Part shown: in pieces, positions 39,034-49,379 of the stretch
Position numbering within the stretch: position 1 is the stretch's first letter
Layout of the letters: each line of letters opens with the position of its first letter
NCBI GenBank assembly: GCA_032718565.1
Contig: JAVGVS010000181.1
Coordinates: 521,453-585,452, forward strand
DNA length: 64,000 bases
From: Distichodus sexfasciatus
Lineage: Eukaryota > Chordata > Actinopteri > Characiformes > Distichodontidae
Reading direction: 5' to 3'
Program-made: the position numbers and the translations under genes
Notes under the pieces: model-generated
Databases searched by the model: none
The model's input: the letters and a program-made list of their open reading frames with translations, nothing else
Told to the model about the DNA's origin: nothing

Positions 39034-39642
39034 GCAGTGTTGGGAAAGCTACTTATAAACGGTAGCTTTTCAAGCAAAAGGCTACTACTGATTAAAAGTA
39101 GCTGCAGCCAAACTACTGTTTTAATATAGTAGTTAGCTACTCTACTAGCTACAGAATAAGGAGCTAAACAAATTCAAGCTATTTCATGCAGTAATGCTTA
39201 ATATTTGTGCTGTAAGAAACTCTTAAACCAAAAGTGAACATCTGTATTTTTTTAACATCATAATGACAATTTTAATGAAGTTTTGGAGGCAGAAAATGTT
39301 TTGATTTTCGGCTTGTGCAAGTTCTGTCCATTTCGCCTTTCACAGTCCTCCATTCTGATTAATATGGTCACGGATTCTTGCTTCAATCTTGGACCAAGGT
39401 AGATTCCATCCTGCGACTCCATCTCACAGCTGCCAAGAGCATGCTGTGACGCAATGGGAGGGCAATGAGAGTAGCCTGTCAGATGCCACTTCTCCCAGAC
39501 ACCTGCTAGTTAAAAATACTCTTAGAAATACTTGAAAATATGTTTAAAGGAGCATTTTAGAAAGTAATTTTGCTACTAATAGGCTACTAAAAAGCTGCTG
39601 AATTAGTAGTGTGACTACTTGTTATTAGCAACTCCCCAACTA
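39034..39642. mobile_element. GCTACT-type TIR element (CAGTGTTGGGAAAGCTACTT)
   Basis: Left end CAGTGTTGGGAAAGCTACTT; right end TAGCAACTCCCCAAC. It contains ACTACTGTTTTAATATAGTA, shared with the copies at 33.6-34.1 kb and 38.1 kb. No transposase. Confidence 0.7.
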
Positions 39643-39794
39643 GTGGTACATTTTTGATACTTTTGCCTCGCTCTATTACTGGAAAACACAATAAGTGCGT
39701 GGGTGTATTCTGATGGCTCTGCTGTAAAAATGACAATGTGGGATTGACGAAAAGAGTTCTATTTAAAGAGGCTTTGAGTTTCTATTCACGAAAC

Positions 39795-40085
39795 ACACTC
39801 TCTCTGGGGCTTAAGAAGAAATTTGTTCTCAAAAACCCACTTATGCAGTTTTCACAAAGATTCTGACCTTCACCAGTGTCTTCTTATTTTTTGAGATTTG
39901 TTCCTAGATAAGAACAGAATCTACAAATGGTGAAGAGCACTCCCAAGCAAATTTGATTGCATGTTTGGGCAAATCATTAGCTTACAGGGTTTTCTCCAGT
40001 TCCACGTAGGTATAAAGTTATAATATTTAATGTCTTCTCTTTCTCAAGAACAAATTTAAGAAAAAACGGTAAATGAGGCCATGTG
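39795..40085. repeat. Dispersed repeat fragment (TTTGTTCTCAAAAACC type)
   Basis: TTCACAAAGATTCTGACCTTCACCAGTG and AAGAACAGAATCTACAAATG recur at 42490-42580 (TTCATAAAGATTCTGACATTCACCAATG, ATAGAATCTATAAATG). A looser relative is at 51966-52215. Confidence 0.55.
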
Positions 40086-43000
40086 AGAGAAAACACACCC
40101 ACATGAGAGCAAACCTGTCGGAGGTCAGCGGGAAGTGAAAAAAAACAGTAGAGAACAAAAAAGGGAAAAAAACCAAAACAAAACAAACCAATTTACCATC
40201 AGCAGGACATTTTTAGCTCCTATCTCATTGTGAAGCGTCCAAATCCTCAGCTGTGACTTTTACTTTCACAATGACCCATGTGAATATTCCATGTGCTTTA
40301 CTGGAAGAGTTGGTCTTATGGGAAAGGCCTGAGACAGCAAGGGTGGGTGGCGTTGCTACGTATGACTGTTCTCCTCAACGACTAGCGTCATGGCGACCGG
40401 GCCGTAGATGTGAGGGGCAGGACCCATCCGCCCGTACGTGTCACCGACGGTGGTTACAAAAAATTTCGCTGGACTTTTAGAGGAAAACTTAAAGTGGGCG
40501 ATTTATGCTCAAAGTACAGTAACTAGAAGAATGATAGATTCTGCTGTTTTCCTGAATTTATCACAATTATCTCAGAATTTTGAGGAAAGTGTTCATGAAA
40601 ATAAAATAACTCTGCTTTCCTTTTGAATGAATAAGATAAAGATTTCATGTTGTCGAGCTCTCAGGTAGGCTAAATGACAGCTTCGGGCAGGATTTTGAGA
40701 TCTTGTTAATTCAGAAAAACAACATTATCTATGAAATCATTATCAATTCATAAAAACAGTGTTCAATAAAAGAAACTTTATTTTGTTAAATCAGAAAAAC
40801 TGATTTTATTTCCCCATGAAAACTGTATTTTGGAAATAGTTTTGCCCTCATCACAACTTCTTTAATTTATCTTGTTCTTTTATCAGAATTCTGAGATAAA
40901 TCCCTAATAAATTCAGGATTTTTTTCAAGTGAATGTATTACACTTCCAGTAGCTGACTTTAATGTTTTACACAGCACTCGCTCGTTTAAGCTAATTACAC
41001 AGGGAATTGGCTGTAAAACGAGAGCAAATTGAGGTAGTGTTCCATTACAGCGATGGTGCAAATTTGGGATTTTGGCGTCTCCCCCGCTGTCTGAACTTAC
41101 TTCTTGCTTTTTGCACTTTCTCGGTTCCTAAAGCGATGGACCAATTCGTGTTGCTCTCCGTTTTGAGGAATAATGCAAGCCTCGTGTTGTCTGATGTGTT
41201 CACGGTAATAACGTTTCCAGGATTGCAACAGTTGTTCTCTAACAAGGTCTTTATAACCGAATAATCATTATTATACGTGTTGAGTCAAAAAATAGACAAG
41301 TTTCTTTAATCAAAGTTCTGTCACTGTCGCATTCGGAATTATTTTACAACATTATTATAGGGTCCAAAACAGCGCTGGACGATACGACATTCAAATCAAT
41401 ATCACAATTAATTAAACTTTTTACCTCGATTAGGATTAATGAACTTTTTTTTTGTTTGATTTTTGTCACCATACTTTGTACTGTAAATATGCTCAACAAT
41501 TAAAGCTAAAATATTTTTCTAATAAAAGTGTGCATATCTTATATTTGTGATTTTAAAATTAAGTAGACTTAATGGGGTGGAATCGGCTCACAACATGGTT
41601 TTAAAAGGACAACGACAGCACGTGAACACACACTGGGGAAAGTATAAATAGAAATATAAAAAATAAAAATGTTGACAGAATTTCCAAAATAGTTGACATA
41701 TAGACAGGATTACGTCGATTAGAGGTTGTGGATGAGTTCTGAATAATTTTTGGGTAATTGCATAGCTCTAATTGTGTAGCAAATGTGTAGTAAAAATAAT
41801 CAGTCTTATTTTAATATTAACGACACATATCAACTTTAACAATAAAATAGCAAGTTATAAAAACTGTATAAAAATGCCCAAGGCACAAAGCTAAGTTGTC
41901 AATGACACTCTGTTCCAGACCATTTTTTAACCAAATTTTGGTTTTTGCATTGAAACATTTTAGCCACACCTTTAAATCAGAACTGAATTCTGAATGTGAC
42001 AGTAAAAGAAACAAAATCAGTCAACATTTACTAAAGTTATGGGCAAAAATACAGACTCAATATCCATAGCAACAGTGTTGCTTTAACCCAGATGTACATT
42101 TTCTTGCATTTTGTCTAAACCCATTTCAACCGTTTTTGTTGTCTTTGTACAATGATCATATCTTCTTCATTCAACAGATTTGTTGGAATCTGCTCATAAA
42201 TTGTGTCTGAATCAACAAAAGCAAACAAAGGAGCTCGCAAAAGTTTCCTACTCTGGAACTTCGGCTGGAACAGGAAGCGAGAAAGAATAGCCAAAGGAAT
42301 TCTTAAGATCATAACTACAAACGGCGGTTAACCTGAAGCTGTGAGTAATCTCCACTATTCATACGTTAGTTACAAGTACTGTGCAAAAGTCTCCCATTTC
42401 TTCGGATTTTTTGGCTTTGGAAGAGCCAGACTTTCTTAACGTTTTTACATGTACATTGTGCCTCATTCAACTGATTTTAGGAATAAATTTCTTCTTAAAA
42501 ACAACTTCATAAAGATTCTGACATTCACCAATGTGGTACAATTTAAGATTTGATCTTTTGTTATGAATAGAATCTATAAATGCAGCATTACACTTATTTT
42601 ACCGTGCGTGTGTTTGTGTAAAACACTCCGCTTGTTGGACTTTCATCAGTCCTACAGTTGTCAGTCCCTCCAGGATTTCGCCTGCATTCTTTGAGATTGT
42701 TGCAGCCTAAAATGCCAGATTTTGCGGCAGCTTTTCTAAATAAAAAAAAAGTGGCGAAAAAAAGTTCTTTAACAATTCATTTAAATGAATTAATTAGAAA
42801 AAATCTATCAAAATCATAATTTTTGTTAAACATTTAGTTGTTGTTTTTTTAAAGATAAACGAGACGTTTTTATCTCACACGTTTCCTGCATTTTCCAAAC
42901 GTAACAAAGAAGTGAGTTCGCCAACGTTTTGCGGGAAATGACAATAATTGGTCAAAAACTTTTGGAAAAGTTGCGGCAATTGGGCAAAATTGGAAGGTCG

Positions 43001-43370
43001 GGATGAATTTGCGTTACTAGTTGCGATCGCGACATCGCAGAGGGTCTGTGTTGTATAAGATTACACTGTCTTTACCTTCTTAAGAAGAAAATTAGGGGGA
43101 AAACAAACACAAAATATTGATAAACTTTCCTACAAATAAAGAAATGAGAGTTGGTTTAAGAGTCCTACACAGAACTTAGTTTCACCTTATCAATTACACG
43201 CTGCTCATTTTCTTAAATCACAGAAAATGAAATCATAAAATGAACCCACTTCAGTTGAAACGGAAAAAAATCCCCAAAAGACGAAAACAACAAAACAGGA
43301 ACATATCAGTGAAATAACAAAGAATGTCAGCACGAGGGACGGCTCGAAACCTTGGTTTTAGAAACCTACT
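40086..43370. other. Intergenic with fragments of dispersed repeats
   Basis: 41372-41770 resembles the GGGCTGGGCGATA element (GCGCTGGACGATACGACATTC ... TAATTGCATAGCTCTAAT). 42655-43020 is bounded by GTCCCTCCAGGATTTCG. No gene is supported. Confidence 0.45.
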
Positions 43371-44199
43371 GTTTTATTGATTAAAAAACATGGAAACAGT
43401 GAACAATATTCAAGACCGTATATCTTTTGGAACCAAATCAAAGCGTTAAAAACAAAGCAAGGCAAGTCGCCCTTTAGTCAGCTGACCCTGTAGATCTTCA
43501 TTGCACGTGGCCTACGAAAAATCCCTTCAGACGGGGAATCAGAAAAAAAAACGGCACCACTCCCAACAAAACGACTTTGAGAGTTTCCTTTCCATCAGTC
43601 ATCAGTGTAGCAATCAAAAAAATCATTTTTGGTCGTTTTGAAGCTTGTGGTCGGCGTTGACTCTCTGTCTGAGATAAATCCGTTCTAAAAATCAGTCTTT
43701 GGCTTTAGGGTTGGGCTGAGGGTTAAATAACGAACGTTAAATAAATGTTAACGTCGTAATTATTGTCACAATCTTTAAAATTGTGTGTATCGTCGATCTT
43801 GACGTCTTAACAGAGGATTTTAGAGCTTTACCAGATGAGTTTAGTGTAAACAAGGCGAAACCTCAATTCTATCAGTTTTAAACCTCCCATAAAAACAAGA
43901 GCTTAAACAATCTTTTCTGGACTGATTTCCGTGTCTGCGATCCCAAAAGCGTCTGTACTGTACTGTAAATTTAGCCAGTTCTGGCCACAGAACGATTACC
44001 AGAGAAAATACATAAAAAATACCACGGTGAGTGTACACATTCGGAGTGTGTATCGCTGAACGGTAACAAACTAGTAGTAAACGAAACCGTTCCTTAAGTC
44101 TCCACGTTGGGGCTGGAAATAAAAACTCCCAAAACCACGAAACTTCACAAGAGACAGAAGCGCTCGAAGCGTAGTCAATGAAACGACGTCCACACACGT

Positions 44200-46450
44200 T
44201 TATTTTAATACCACCTCAAATAAATAAAGTATTCTGGAATGATAAAAGTTATGTGAAGCAAATACAACTATGCACTATTCGCACTCTTCATCATCATCAA
44301 AAAGAAACAAATTGTACAAAAATATACGTTTGTGACATCCAAAAAACCTTATTCAAGTTTCAGAAAAATAAATATTTCCTCGACGCTCGAAGGTTAAGAC
44401 GCCTGTCTTCAGTACCCCTATCAAATCTGCTCAGATCGATACGAATATAGACAAATATATATATAAATAGAATGATTTCTATATATATCTGCTTTTATAG
44501 GAAAGGCAATTTTCTTTTGGACAATTTCAGTGCACCAACAAATGAGCAGAAGTCGTGGAATCGGATCAAACGGAGCAAGCTGTCGCGACAACGTCTCAAT
44601 TAAATGCCAGGCTAAAACGTATCCCTTTAATATCATGTTTAAACAATACACCGTTACGAATATGAAGTTAAGAGTACTTCCGGATTAGTTTCATTTTCCT
44701 TCTCCCTCAATTCGGTACCAACAAATCGTTTCCCTTTTTATCCGGAAATCCACAAAAAAACACAACGTAGTTACATAGAAATAAAAACGATTAAAGAGTT
44801 TAAACATTAGACATCGTTTACTGTTTCCATATGTGCAATCATGTAGTTTTTCCCCCCCAAAAGTGCCAGCATGACACCAGTATTCTAGCCAGTACAATTC
44901 TTGTCCACAAACGACATAAATACAATAGATAAAGTTTTGCATAAATAAATTGCTTCGTCATTTTTACAAAAAAAAAAAGGAAAAAAAGCGAAATACTCTT
45001 GATTGAAAGCCCTTTTTTGTCGCTCCGTCTCCAGTTCCGTCTTCGCCGCCAAGCTGACCCCACGCACTCCTGCGGAAACTCATCAAATTCGCCAAGCCTC
45101 AAATGACGGCGGTAGTTTAAATAAAGGAACGGCGACCTCCTCGTTAGCGCGGCAGAAGAAGCGTCATCCCAAGCGAAAAACCCAAATCACAAGACGATAC
45201 AGTGCAAAAGGTCTTGGAATGCTAGAGAACCGTTGGGTCAAGATCAGGCTCATAAATAGTTTTTAAAAAGAAAAAGAATAAAAGGTACTGATTTAAAAAA
45301 GTGCCTTGTCGTTGCACAGTACCACAACCTCTCCTGGTTTGGGGAGGTTTTGATTTGTTTTCTGCTAATCAACATTTCAGTAATAAACACAGTAAATTAA
45401 TACTATTTAAAAAGATTTTTCCATTTTTTTTTTGTGTCCCGCGTTTCACAAAATCGCACGATATCGAACGGACAAAAACGAAGGTACAAATGTTACTGTT
45501 GAGACACTGGGACCGGACTTGAACGAATAAAATTTTTCACTTTGTAGAACTACGTTACAATACAGCTGACGATATCTGGGTTTGTTTTTGTCTTGTTTTT
45601 GTTTTTTAAAAAGAGGTGAAGCTTCATTTTTCCAAGACAAGGTATAACAATAATGTCACAAAGAAGTTGATTTCTTCCCCTTCCCCATATGACCCGAACA
45701 CTGGCCATTTTTCGAAATGTTCCGATTCACACACTCACGCGTTACTGAACGCTGAAACAGTATCGACAAAAGTCACCCTGCCGCTGTGATGCCTTTATCA
45801 AAACCAAAAAAAAACAAACAAACAAACAAGGTAGAAAGTATTCCCATCTTCTCAAAGTGGAAAGAAAAATGACCTTTTAGTCATAAGCAGGGCCTGGAGT
45901 CTTCCTCTCAAGGGGACAGAAATTAAGTGCAGGAATTCCTGAAATGAGTCAGCGTCCTAAAACACGTTTCCCGGTTTTGCCGGCCAAGTCGGGTTTTGGT
46001 TTAGTATTGCTTCCACCCGGCACGTACGTCCTTAGTGACCCGACAGAATTCGAAGTGGAGCTCGAGTTCAAAGGGCACTCAAGCTGTAAACGCAGCGAGG
46101 CGTGTCTGCGATCGTTTCCTCGTTAAATCGCTTGGCGCGTGTAGGCGAGGATGAAAATGTGACGTTCTCAGGTCGCTCGGGCCTCTGCCTTCACTCTGCT
46201 CGTTCCCTCGACGCTTCCGGAAGCGTCTGTTCGTACGTTTCGCGCCTCACCGGTCCTTTTTCTTACAATTTGGCCCGATTCGTTTCGCTTCTTCAGAAAA
46301 GCTCAGCGAAGTTCGACGAGGTCGTGGAGGCGAGATCAAGAGTTCAGAGCGAGGCGGTAAGAGAGTGTGGGGGAGAAAAAGAGAGCGAGAGAGAGAAAGA
46401 GGAGACTGACTGGGAGAAATGAGAGGGGGTGAAAAAATAATTTGTCTCCC
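44200..46450 (-). other. Presumed 3'UTR of the jun-like gene with AU-rich element
   Basis: Downstream of the stop codon the sequence is single-copy in appearance, free of the microsatellites and SINEs seen elsewhere, and AT-rich on the far side. The minus strand contains AATTTATTTATGC (about 44940-44953), a class II AU-rich-element nonamer context, and further ATTTA pentamers. AAATAAAC (about 44200-44207) is a possible poly(A) signal. Jun mRNAs are short-lived immediate-early transcripts with ARE-containing 3'UTRs, which fits. The true 3' end is unknown. Confidence 0.4.
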
Positions 46451-47506
46451 TCAGCAGCTGCTGCTCTCCCCACTTTTGTTCATGGCGGCCGAGCCGACGG
46501 CGATCTGGCATCCATTGGTGACGTGGTTCATGACTTTCTGTTTGAGCTGCGCCACCTGCTCCCGCAAAATGCTCGCCGTCGACGCCAGGTCCGAATTCTG
46601 CGTCTTCAGCACCTTCACCTTCTCCTCCAGCCGGGAAATCCTTTCCAGCTTGCGCTTGCGGCACTTGGAGGCAGCGATGCGGTTCCTCAACTTCTTCCTC
46701 TCTGCCTTGATCCGCTCCTGGGTCTCCAAATCGATGGGCGAAAGGGACGGTGGCGAACCGGACGGGTCTCCTCCCCCTCCTCCTGGGGGGTGAGGGACCT
46801 CCGGGACGGTTTGCGGAGCGTCCAGGCCTCGTCCGTGAGGGTGGTGACCATGCGGCTGACCGGCGGCGTGGGCGGCCGAGGCGCCGTAAGGGAGCTGTCC
46901 TCCTCCCGTATACGTGGACGAGCCGGAAAGCTGGTTGGGGTTGTAGCTGCTCAAGTTGGTGTAAATTGGCATTTCCCCGCCAGCCATGATGTTCCTCTGG
47001 TAGGGACTCGGAATGGACGACGATGGCGACATGGGCGCCCCCACCAGCTGGTTTTGTTTGTGGAGGTCGGCCAAAGCCTTGACGAAACCGTCGGCGAAAC
47101 CTTCCTGCTCATTTGTGGCCTGGTTCCTGTACATGAAAGGGTTACCGGAGGAACTGGGAGCTGGGCTTGTCGTAACCAGCCCCTGGTTGGACTGGATGAT
47201 CAGGTGTTCCAAATCCGGAGAGGACAGTTTGAGGAGGTTCATGTCTGGCGAAGGCATTAGCGAGCCGTTGGGGTTGCCGCTCATGCCCAGGCCGTTAGGG
47301 TTGGCGTTGGGGTTGACGTTTCCGGTGCCCCCCGACTGAGTGGGCAAAAGCTTCAGGCTGGACGCGCCGGGGAAATTGTGCACCGCCATGTTTTTCTTAC
47401 TCATCATCTTGTGGCCCTGATATCGATCGTAGTCTGGAATGGCTCCAAAGTTTGCCACGCTCGGCGTGTCATCGTGATAGAAGGGTGTTTCCATCTTACC
47501 CGTCAT
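46451..47506 (-). CDS. Jun-family AP-1 bZIP transcription factor, JunD/c-Jun-like (intronless)
   Basis: AP-1 subunit that binds TGAGTCA/TGACGTCA sites as a homodimer or with Fos/ATF partners in the nucleus. It encodes 351 residues in one exon, as in all vertebrate jun genes. The start is the ATG at 47506: MTGKMETPFYHDD aligns with c-Jun MTAKMETTFYDD. The frame also runs back to a GTG at 47515, which is not a credible start. Visible parts: SP/TP sites in the transactivation region (S86 in MPSPD, S96 in LSSPDLE, TTSPAP at 112-117); the EQEGFADGFVKALADLHKQNQL block (133-154); a His/Gly/Pro-rich linker; SLSPIDLETQERIKAER; the basic region KKLRNRIAASKCRKRKLER (about 271-289); and a leucine zipper (about 290-325). 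METPFY, LHKQNQL, ERISRLEEKV and STASILREQ favour JunD. MTxKMET and VMNHV recall c-Jun. The C-tail (GCQIAVGS...ESSSC) matches neither. Probably a teleost JunD-like paralogue; which one is uncertain. Confidence 0.93.
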   Translation of the reverse strand: MTGKMETPFYHDDTPSVANFGAIPDYDRYQGHKMMSKKNMAVHNFPGASSLKLLPTQSGGTGNVNPNANPNGLGMSGNPNGSLMPSPDMNLLKLSSPDLEHLIIQSNQGLVTTSPAPSSSGNPFMYRNQATNEQEGFADGFVKALADLHKQNQLVGAPMSPSSSIPSPYQRNIMAGGEMPIYTNLSSYNPNQLSGSSTYTGGGQLPYGASAAHAAGQPHGHHPHGRGLDAPQTVPEVPHPPGGGGGDPSGSPPSLSPIDLETQERIKAERKKLRNRIAASKCRKRKLERISRLEEKVKVLKTQNSDLASTASILREQVAQLKQKVMNHVTNGCQIAVGSAAMNKSGESSSC

Positions 47507-48239
47507 TGACACCACAATACCGAATCTTCATAATCTGATCAGACTTCTATCAAAGCTGCCGGCTTCTCCGCGTCCACATCGTCCGGCGGGAAGGTAAAAG
47601 CGACCCTTGTGAGGCGGAGGGAGAAAAGTTACGAGAGAGAGAAGCCTCCCTTAAAGACCTTCCAGACTTGTTGGACCTGTAAAGAGAAGGAGAGAGAGAG
47701 AAAGAGATAAATATCTGTATTAGTCATGAGAGAAAACACACTTTGTAATTTGTGTATGAGGTACACAGTTCTTACAAGCTGTAGTAGCGATTCAGGAATG
47801 AATCCTCATCGATTAAGAAGAAAGATTAGAGCTTTCTTAGCCGATATCTTTCTGTCTTGCTTTCTCTCTCTCACTCTCTCTCTGTCTCTCTCTCTATCCA
47901 TCAGCACATCTGTTCAACACTTCGACTCCTCAGCACGTCGTTTCCAGCCGCAACCTCGTTTCTGAGCCTCGTTTTCGCTCGAGATCATTTTTTATTCTGT
48001 GAGATTATTACCGTCGAGTATTAATGCGTAACTCTTCGACTTAATTACACACACAAAAAGAGAGAAATCACCCGAGTTGGGCGATGAATAATTCTTACAG
48101 TAAGTCGCCACCACCACCAGGCGCCTTTACTGTCTGTGTAGGTGACAGGAAAACCCGGGCGGTGCGATTAGCGGCTTCAGATCACTGACGCTCGAGAAAA
48201 AGAAAAACACACACGCTCACACAGCCTTCCCTTGAACGA
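47507..48239 (-). other. Presumed 5'UTR of the jun-like gene
   Basis: Uninterrupted upstream sequence with no splice acceptor before the ATG that I can justify. It is moderately GC-rich and contains a pyrimidine stretch (about 47850-47900, CTCTCTxACTCTCTCT on the plus strand). Extent is inferred from the long 5' leader of vertebrate jun genes, not from transcript data. Confidence 0.35.
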
Positions 48240-48400
48240 ATCCAGTGAGTCAAAAGTCCTTGGTGCGTACGCGATTAGTCAGAGAAAAAAAAAACAAGAA
48301 GAAGAAACGATGACATAAAAAAGTATACGATACGTTACCCACGCATCCAGAGGTTTCCTTCAGGTCCGGCTCTCTCGCGCGCCCAATAAAAGTAGCCGAG
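48240..48400 (-). promoter_or_regulatory. Candidate promoter of the jun-like gene
   Basis: About 0.75-0.9 kb upstream of the ATG, in minus orientation, lie an inverted CCAAT box (48383-48387), a TGACATAA site (48311-48318, one base from the jun1 element TGACATCA), TTAGTCA (48275-48281) and a consensus AP-1 site TGAGTCA (48246-48252). Mammalian c-jun has a CCAAT box just upstream of a TGACATCA site and a long 5'UTR of about 1 kb, so the spacing is plausible. It is autoregulated through AP-1 there, and the same is inferred here. The start site was not mapped. Confidence 0.4.
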
Positions 48401-48589
48401 TTCGCGATGGCCAGTCAAATAATAATAATAATAATCGAGCTGAATAATTAGCCTTTTCCCCTCACACACACACACACACACACACGCACAAAAAACACAC
48501 GCACACAGCCACGACGAGCAGCTTCGCTTTTTTCCACGTCTGCCTCCGCTGCGTGCTCACGGCTCGACTGTGGGACTTTTCTCCTGCTT

Positions 48590-48940
48590 GACTGATCGGT
48601 AATAATACACGCCCTTCTCACGACAGTTCCTGAAACTAGTCCACATTCGGAAGCCGCGCTCTAAACCGCGCGCCAAGGCCCCTAAGTAGGGCGCGCCAAA
48701 AAACAAAACAAAACGGGAAGGTAAGAGAGCTTCAACCTAGTCCACATGAAGTCGTCCCAAAAACAGCACGCCGGCGCTATAAGTAGTGCGGCCAAAAACG
48801 CTGCGACGGGTTCAGAAACGTGGAACGCCACATATAGAGGGCGCGTCGCAAAACGCGCTCTAGAGCCCTAAATAGTGTGACAGTTCATAGAACTTATCAC
48901 TATGCCCGCGCACTATGTAGGGCGCTTATTGTACGGTTTG
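48590..48940. repeat. CpG-rich repeat cluster upstream of the jun-like gene
   Basis: Repeated themes CTAGTCCACATxxxG (about 48637 and 48739), CCTAAGTAGGGCGCG, CTATAAGTAGTGCG, ACATATAGAGGGCGCG, CCTAAATAGTGTGAC and CACTATGTAGGGCGC. It resembles a dispersed fish repeat (a weak relative is at about 1120-1215), but the high CpG density and position beyond the promoter candidate are notable. Confidence 0.45.
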
Positions 48941-48956
48941 GAATGTACATCGAGAG

Positions 48957-49375
<419 letters not shown>

Positions 49376-49379
49376 TCCC

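Noticed and set aside
46442..47339. 272-codon and other plus-strand frames opposite jun
   Set aside because: Antisense shadows of the GC-rich jun coding sequence.
47507..47515. Three extra N-terminal residues for the Jun protein
   Set aside because: The codon at 47515 is GTG; the conserved family start MTxKMET begins at the ATG at 47506.
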